Shown: piece after piece, positions 6,153 to 10,459 of the stretch
How the letters are laid out: every line of letters starts with the position of its first letter
How positions within the stretch are numbered: the first letter of the stretch is position 1
DNA from: QWOP01 sp003669605
GTDB lineage: Bacteria > Planctomycetota > Planctomycetia > Pirellulales > UBA1268
Assembly: GCA_947481985.1 (NCBI GenBank)
Contig: CANKIK010000141.1
Coordinates: 1 to 10,459 of the forward strand
Direction of reading: 5' to 3'
Length of the DNA: 10,459 bases
Notes under the pieces: model-generated
What the model saw: only the letters and a program-made list of their open reading frames with translations
Database searches by the model: none
Told to the model about the DNA's origin: nothing
Position numbers and translations under genes: made by a program

Positions 6153-6905
6153 ATGCCATCGTTCCTTGACACGTGGCCCCGCCGGGCGGGCATCGCCGCC
6201 GCCGTGGCGGTGGGCTTCCTCGCCACTGCCGTGATCGTCGTTCGCTATCAACCACCGGTGGTGAGGGGACCTTTATCCCTCACCACCGGTGCTTCCCAAC
6301 CATCCCCTGATCAGGCCTCCAGTCGGATGCTGACCAAGGCCTCCGCCTTTCTCGCCGCCCTCAACAGACCCGGCGACTGGGGAACCGCCGTCACCGACGA
6401 GGAGGTGAATGCCTGGCTGACGGTCGATTTGCCCAGAAACCATGCCAGACTCCTCCCCCGGGGCATGCGACTGCCGGTGGTCCGTTTCTTGGAACGGGGT
6501 ATTGCAGCCGCGATTCGCGTCGGCACCGGGCCCTTCGAGGCCACGCTGTGGGCCGAGGCGACCGTCCAACTCCGCCGAGACAACCTGATCGGGGTCGGCA
6601 TCCGGGCCGCCGGAATCGGTGCCATCCCCATCTCCCCAGGCTTGGTGCTCAAGGGGATTGCCAGCCGCGCTGCCGCCGCCGGGGTCACGACCGAAATCCG
6701 CCTCGTCGAAGGACAGCCCCAGTTGCTCCTCCAGCTGCCTGGAAATACTCGCGGGGCACCGGGAGATGGCCCGGAGTACCATCTTGAGGGCCTGCGGCTC
6801 ACTCCCGGAGAACTTGTCTTGGCCGGCACAACACAGATTGCTCCGGCAAGCGCCACCTTGCTTCAGGCGCCCGATCCACCGCGGGGGGCCAATCCGCAGC
6901 GGTAG
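6153..6905 (+). CDS. Membrane-anchored protein of unknown function, csrA-linked
   Basis: A 250-residue protein whose ATG at 6153 comes three bases after the csrA TGA (6147-6149), which implies translational coupling. A basic N-terminus ('PRR', 9-11) precedes a single membrane segment at about residues 12-31, so most of the chain should lie outside the cytoplasm. Residues 34-47 are encoded by a perfect 15-bp inverted repeat and form a linker. A folded region then runs from about 60 to 230, with 'VTDEEVNAWLTVDLP' (80-94), 'VGTGPFEATLWAEATVQL' (123-140) and 'LEGLRLTPGELVLAGTT' (211-227), a pattern of alternating strands. The end (236-250) is Pro/Arg-rich. I know of no function for this family. 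Co-transcription with csrA hints at a shared regulon but proves nothing. No catalytic motif or cysteine was seen. Confidence 0.85.
   Translation: MPSFLDTWPRRAGIAAAVAVGFLATAVIVVRYQPPVVRGPLSLTTGASQPSPDQASSRMLTKASAFLAALNRPGDWGTAVTDEEVNAWLTVDLPRNHARLLPRGMRLPVVRFLERGIAAAIRVGTGPFEATLWAEATVQLRRDNLIGVGIRAAGIGAIPISPGLVLKGIASRAAAAGVTTEIRLVEGQPQLLLQLPGNTRGAPGDGPEYHLEGLRLTPGELVLAGTTQIAPASATLLQAPDPPRGANPQR
6253..6291. repeat. Perfect 15-bp inverted repeat inside a coding sequence
   Basis: CACCGGTGGTGAGGG (6253-6267) and CCCTCACCACCGGTG (6277-6291) are exact reverse complements around the 9-base loop gacctttat. The left arm overlaps the 12-bp palindrome ACCACCGGTGGT (6251-6262). The whole unit is 39 bases, 13 codons, and sits in the linker just after the membrane segment of the csrA-linked gene. 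It can form a very stable RNA hairpin or a DNA cruciform. Its in-frame length and its place in a tolerant linker suggest an inserted palindromic element (inference). Confidence 0.9.
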
Positions 6906-7023
6906 GCATCGCAAAAGCCCCTTTGAGTCTGCCGACCATTCCCCTCGATCCAGGAAAGCGTTCCCCAGCGGCACCGTCCGCCCCTCTCCACGATCACGTC
7001 TCTTTTTCCAATAGGGCCATGCC

Positions 7024-8412
7024 ATGTCGACCATCCGGTTTCTCGGTGCGGCCGGTACCGTATCAGGCTCCAGACACCTCCTCGAGCACGACGGCAAGCG
7101 TGTCCTGGTGGATTGCGGACTGTTCCAGGGGGAGAAGGGGTTGCGACTGCGGAACTGGGACCGGTTTGCGGTCCCTCCCGACTCCATCGACGCGGTGGTC
7201 CTGACCCACGGCCACATCGATCACTCCGGTTGGCTGCCACGGTTGGTCCGGGAGGGCTTCCGGGGTCCGATCCTCACCTCGCGGGCCACCGCCGATCTCC
7301 TTGGCCTGCTCCTCTACGATTCGGCCAAATGCCAAGACGAGGACGCCGAATATGCCAACCGCAAGGGCTATTCGCGGCACCAACCAGCGCTCCCTCTCTA
7401 CGACGAGAAGGACGTCGACCGGGCACTGCGCCTTGTCCGGCCCGTCGATCGCGAAACCTGGTTCCCCCCCGCGAAGGAGATCCGCTGCAGGTTTCACGAC
7501 GCCGGACACATGCTCGGCAGTTCGTTTGTGGAGATGGAATTGGCGACATCCGCGGAGCCCTTGCGGATCGTCTTCTCGGGGGACGTCGGCCGGTACGACG
7601 CACCGCTTTACAACGATCCTGTGCCTCCTCCCCCCTGCGACATCCTCGTCTGCGAGAGCACCTACGGTGATCGCGATCACACCCCCAGTCGTCCGCTCGA
7701 CGAACTGGAGGCGGCGACGAAGGAAGCCATCGCGCGGGGGGGCATGCTGCTGGTGGCATCGTTCGCCATTGGCCGCTGCCAGCAACTGGTCTATCTCTTA
7801 CGAACGCTGATGGCTGCCGGGAGGCTGCCCGAGATTCCGGTCTGGATCGATTCCCCGATGGCAGTCGAGGCCACGGAGGTCTTCCGGCGCCACGTCGAAG
7901 AACACGACTTCACCGAAGCCCGCATGCAGGGGGTCGCCGATTCACTCGCCTCACCGTGGGTGCGGATGGCCAAGACCGCCGATGAATCGAAGGCCATCAA
8001 TGCCCACTTTGGGCCCGGCATCGTCATCGCATCCAGCGGGATGATGAACGGCGGCCGGATCCTCCATCATCTGGCCCGTCGCCTTCCCGACCCCAAGACG
8101 ACGGTGCTCGTTGCCGGATTCCAGGCCATCGGTACCCGTGGTCGCTCGCTCGTCGACGGCGCTCGGTTTCTGCACATTCACGGCCGTGACATTGAAGTCC
8201 GGGCCGCGGTGCGGCGGGTTGATGCCCTCTCCGGCCACGCCGATCGTCACGAGTTGTCGCGTTGGCTGGGCAGCATGCCCACCCCGCGGCGCACATTCCT
8301 CGTCCATGGTGAGCCCGCCGCCGCACGCGGTCTGGCCGATCACCTCCGCACCACCCTGGGCTGGGAGACGACCATCCCCGCGATCGGCGACGCCTTTGAC
8401 ATCAGTTCCTGA
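7024..8412 (+). CDS. Beta-CASP metallo-beta-lactamase RNA nuclease
   Basis: A 462-residue enzyme of the CPSF/YsiA-like family: a metallo-beta-lactamase fold with a beta-CASP cap, which cleaves RNA phosphodiester bonds using two zinc ions, presumably in the cytoplasm. All expected motifs are present: 'THGHIDHSG' with His62, His64, Asp66 and His67; 'AGHMLGS' with His162; 'SGDVGR' with Asp187; motif A 'CESTYGDRDH' with Glu211; 'SSGMMNGG' (338-344); motif B 'SGHADRHEL' with His405; and motif C 'FLVHGE' with His428. The length is normal. It starts at the ATG at 7024 ('MSTIRFLGAAGTVSGS', the usual N-terminus), behind a weak AGGG at 7013-7016. The gap of 118 bases before it shows no strong promoter, so read-through from the csrA pair is possible. 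Its precise role (RNA decay or processing) cannot be read from sequence. Confidence 0.95.
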   Translation: MSTIRFLGAAGTVSGSRHLLEHDGKRVLVDCGLFQGEKGLRLRNWDRFAVPPDSIDAVVLTHGHIDHSGWLPRLVREGFRGPILTSRATADLLGLLLYDSAKCQDEDAEYANRKGYSRHQPALPLYDEKDVDRALRLVRPVDRETWFPPAKEIRCRFHDAGHMLGSSFVEMELATSAEPLRIVFSGDVGRYDAPLYNDPVPPPPCDILVCESTYGDRDHTPSRPLDELEAATKEAIARGGMLLVASFAIGRCQQLVYLLRTLMAAGRLPEIPVWIDSPMAVEATEVFRRHVEEHDFTEARMQGVADSLASPWVRMAKTADESKAINAHFGPGIVIASSGMMNGGRILHHLARRLPDPKTTVLVAGFQAIGTRGRSLVDGARFLHIHGRDIEVRAAVRRVDALSGHADRHELSRWLGSMPTPRRTFLVHGEPAAARGLADHLRTTLGWETTIPAIGDAFDISS

Positions 8413-8483
8413 ACGCTCGCCCCGCGTCCGTTGTCAGGCCCCACCAGCGTCCCTTTCAGCCCCGCTTTCCTCGCCGAAATCCG

Positions 8484-9404
8484 ATGCCCAACACACCCCC
8501 AGCCCCCCCCAAGACATGCAGTATGCTCCCCGACACAACGCTCGGGGACGATGTTGCGCTCGTGGCCGAGAACATGGAGGCGATCCTCAGTTCGCCGAGT
8601 TACGGACTCGCCCAAAACGACCACCGGCTGATGGAAAGACCCGAAGTTCGCGGCGCCCGCATGCTGCTGGAGCTTGAGAAGGCGGAACTGGCCTTCCGGG
8701 AGCACAAGATCGACTCCACGGTGATCGTCTTTGGCGGCACCCAAATCGTCGAACGAGGGGCTGCCGAACGGCGGCTTTCGGAGACCCGCAGGGCCTCGCA
8801 AGCCAACCCCGATTCCCCGCGGCTGAAACGGGACTTCGTGCGGGCCGAGAAACTCCTCTCGCGGAGCCGGTATTACGACGACGCCCGCGCGTTCGCCCGG
8901 CTGGTATCGATCGATAACCAGTGCGATGACATCCGCAAATTCGTGATTGTCACCGGGGGAGGGCCAGGGATCATGGAGGCCGCCAACCGCGGTGCCTTCG
9001 ACGTCGGCTGCCAGTCGATCGGCCTCAACATCAAACTCCCCGCCGAGCAGCAACCGAATCCCTTCATCACGCCCGACCTCTGCTTCCAGTTTAAATACTT
9101 CGCCCTGCGGAAGTTCCACTTCATCCTCCGGGCCGCCGCCGTGGTGCTCTTTCCCGGAGGCTTCGGCACGCTCGATGAGATGTTCGAGACGCTCACGCTC
9201 CGCCAGACCCACCGCATGCAGCCGGTGCCGATCATCCTCTTCGGCCGCGAATACTGGTCGCAGATTATCAACTTCCAGCAGATGGCCGACGAGGGGGTGA
9301 TCTCCGACGACCATCTCAGGCTCTTCTCCTGGGCGGAGACTCCGGCGGAAGCCTGGCAGCAGATCGTCGAATTCCACAACGCCAAGCGGACGGCCACCCC
9401 GTGA
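8484..9404 (+). CDS. LOG-family protein, nucleotide 5'-monophosphate phosphoribohydrolase-like
   Basis: A 306-residue protein with the LOG (lysine decarboxylase-like, TIGR00730-type) Rossmann fold. 'STVIVFGG' (78-85) opens the fold; 'VTGGGPGIMEAANRGA' (156-171), 'LRKFHF' (208-213) and 'PGGFGTLDEMFE' (224-235) are the phosphate-binding and catalytic motifs, including the PGGxGTxxE signature. Characterised members hydrolyse the N-glycosidic bond of nucleotide monophosphates, releasing base and ribose 5-phosphate; in plants and some bacteria this activates cytokinins. Here a general nucleotide-salvage role is more likely. Compared with short LOG proteins (about 180-200 aa) it has a charged N-terminal extension of about 75 residues and an extra helical stretch at about 95-150. 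The start is uncertain: ATG at 8484 or 8523, neither with a good ribosome binding site. It follows the beta-CASP nuclease gene by 71 bases on the same strand, so one transcript is possible. Confidence 0.9.
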   Translation: MPNTPPAPPKTCSMLPDTTLGDDVALVAENMEAILSSPSYGLAQNDHRLMERPEVRGARMLLELEKAELAFREHKIDSTVIVFGGTQIVERGAAERRLSETRRASQANPDSPRLKRDFVRAEKLLSRSRYYDDARAFARLVSIDNQCDDIRKFVIVTGGGPGIMEAANRGAFDVGCQSIGLNIKLPAEQQPNPFITPDLCFQFKYFALRKFHFILRAAAVVLFPGGFGTLDEMFETLTLRQTHRMQPVPIILFGREYWSQIINFQQMADEGVISDDHLRLFSWAETPAEAWQQIVEFHNAKRTATP

Positions 9405-9488
9405 GCCGGCACCCTTGCGGGTCTTGGTCGGACGCATCTCCGAAGCGATGAGAAGATCCCTCCTCGATCCGCCGCCGCCTGCCCCTGT

Positions 9489-10459
9489 TCAGCAAAGCGC
9501 CGCTGGCAGCAGCACCCGAAACGTGCTCCCCACCCCGGGCTCGCTCTCCACTGCGACGCTGCCCCCGTGGGCCTGAACGATATGTTTGACGATCGACAGT
9601 CCCAGTCCGGTGCCACCCAGCGTGCGGCTGCGTCCCTTGTCCACCCGGTAGAACCGCTCGAAGAGCCGCGGCAGGTGCTCGGCGGCGATCCCTGTGCCCT
9701 CGTCACGAACTTCGATCAACAGTCCCCGCTCGGGGCCGGGCCGGGCGGCGGCCGACACCCACACCGTTCGCCCCGGTTCGCTGTACTTGATGGCATTCTC
9801 GACGAGATTCATGATCGCCTGCTCGAGGAGCGGAGCATTGACATCCGCGGTGAGGCCCGGTGGACTCGTCGCCTCGATAGCAATCGACCGCTCGTCGGCC
9901 CGCGGGCGGCAATCGGCAATCACCGCGGCCAGCAGATCAGCGATCTCAACCCGCTCCAGCGGTAGGTCTCCGGTCCCCTCCGTCTGCTCGATCCGCGACA
10001 AGGCCAGCAGATCCTCAATGATCGATCCCAGCCGATCCGATTGCCGGGCCACGATCTCCAGGAATCGGCGGCGATCAGCCGGATCGTCGACGCCGTCGTC
10101 GAGGAGCGTCTCCACGAATCCCTTGATCGAGGCTACCGGGGTTCTCAATTCGTGCGACACGTTGGCGACAAAATCCCGCCGGACATTCTCCAGGTGCTGG
10201 ATATCGGTGACGTCGTTGAGGACGATGACCGCTCCGCCGGCCCCGGAAGCATCCCGCAGCGGTGTGCCCCGGACACGGATCGTGCGGTCGCGGAGCCCGC
10301 GGAGCACGAGGTCATCTTCAACCGTCTCCCGGCAGTCCAACGCCAGCAAGGCAAAGCGACGGAGGTCTGGGTTACGAATCACTTCCTGGAGCGAACGGCC
10401 CGCCACGGTGTCAGGATCGATTCCCAGCAGATCGGCAGCCGCCCGGTTGGCGCTGACGA
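9489..10459 (-). CDS. Sensor histidine kinase, PAS-HisKA-HATPase, PhoR-like (5' end outside window)
   Basis: The frame stays open to the right edge, so the N-terminus is missing; about 322 residues are visible. Codons right of the GTG at 10406 read 'VSANRAAADLLGIDPDTV', which is clearly PAS-like, so that GTG is not the start. Order: PAS domain (to 'VIVLNDVTDIQHLE', about 10195-10459); HisKA with 'FVANVSHELRTPVASIKGF' and the phospho-accepting His; then the HATPase with the N box 'NLVENAIKYS', G1 'DEGTGIA', F box 'LFERFYRV' and G2 'GGTGLGLSI'. All catalytic boxes are intact. It autophosphorylates and passes phosphate to a response regulator, which should lie right of the window, upstream on the minus strand. 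PhoR-like is a structural description; a phosphate-sensing role is not shown. It is convergent with the LOG gene across 84 bases that show no strong terminator. Confidence 0.95.
   Translation of the reverse strand, partial: VSANRAAADLLGIDPDTVAGRSLQEVIRNPDLRRFALLALDCRETVEDDLVLRGLRDRTIRVRGTPLRDASGAGGAVIVLNDVTDIQHLENVRRDFVANVSHELRTPVASIKGFVETLLDDGVDDPADRRRFLEIVARQSDRLGSIIEDLLALSRIEQTEGTGDLPLERVEIADLLAAVIADCRPRADERSIAIEATSPPGLTADVNAPLLEQAIMNLVENAIKYSEPGRTVWVSAAARPGPERGLLIEVRDEGTGIAAEHLPRLFERFYRVDKGRSRTLGGTGLGLSIVKHIVQAHGGSVAVESEPGVGSTFRVLLPAALC

Noticed and set aside
6921..6949. TTGAGT as a -35 box for the beta-CASP nuclease gene
   Set aside because: No acceptable -10 box lies at 16-18 bases downstream.
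9411..9422. ACCC-TTGC-GGGT stem between the convergent LOG and histidine kinase genes, as a terminator
   Set aside because: Only 4 bp of stem and no T tract on either strand.
8340..9437. Minus-strand open frame of 365 codons opposite the LOG gene
   Set aside because: The plus strand carries all LOG-family motifs; the minus frame has no recognisable domain and is explained by codon bias.
1..10459. CRISPR arrays, tRNA or rRNA genes, transposases, phage genes or defence systems
   Set aside because: No regularly spaced repeats, no tRNA-like cloverleaf and no matching protein motifs were seen by reading both strands.

Overview
The window is GC-rich and looks like a chromosome segment of a planctomycete (Pirellulales-like). 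The inference rests on gene content (a secreted CotH-kinase-fold protein, lineage-type secreted proteins of unknown function, csrA beside an uncharacterised membrane protein), the GC-rich codon use, and mostly weak ribosome binding sites. The exact taxon cannot be fixed from the sequence alone.

Layout, left to right. (1) 35-1999, plus: an iron-sulfur/molybdopterin oxidoreductase of an uncharacterised branch of the complex iron-sulfur molybdoenzyme superfamily. (2) 2122-3918, plus: a secreted CotH-type protein with an altered active-site motif. (3) 3919-4487: a gene-poor gap with short direct and inverted repeats and one possible small membrane protein gene on the minus strand (4037-4231). (4) 4488-5423, plus: a secreted protein of unknown function with a candidate promoter carrying a dyad. 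(5) 5424-5876: a gap whose left half is unusually dense in small perfect hairpins and whose right half holds a good sigma70-type promoter. (6) 5877-6149, plus: csrA, followed 3 bases later by a membrane-anchored protein of unknown function (6153-6905). A perfect 15-bp inverted repeat lies inside the latter gene. (7) 7024-8412, plus: a beta-CASP metallo-beta-lactamase RNA nuclease, then 8484-9404, plus: a LOG-family nucleotide phosphoribohydrolase-like protein. (8) 9489-10459, minus: the C-terminal part of a PAS-containing PhoR-like sensor histidine kinase, cut by the right edge and convergent with the LOG gene.

Functionally, the centre-right is RNA and nucleotide themed: CsrA (mRNA binding), beta-CASP nuclease (RNA cleavage) and LOG protein (nucleotide monophosphate cleavage) are co-oriented. 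Only csrA and its downstream neighbour are spaced closely enough to argue for one transcript. No tRNA, rRNA, CRISPR array, phage gene or transposase gene was seen. The least explained items are the hairpin cluster after 5423, the 15-bp inverted repeat inside the csrA-linked gene, and the csrA-linked gene itself; none of these amounts to proof of a new system.
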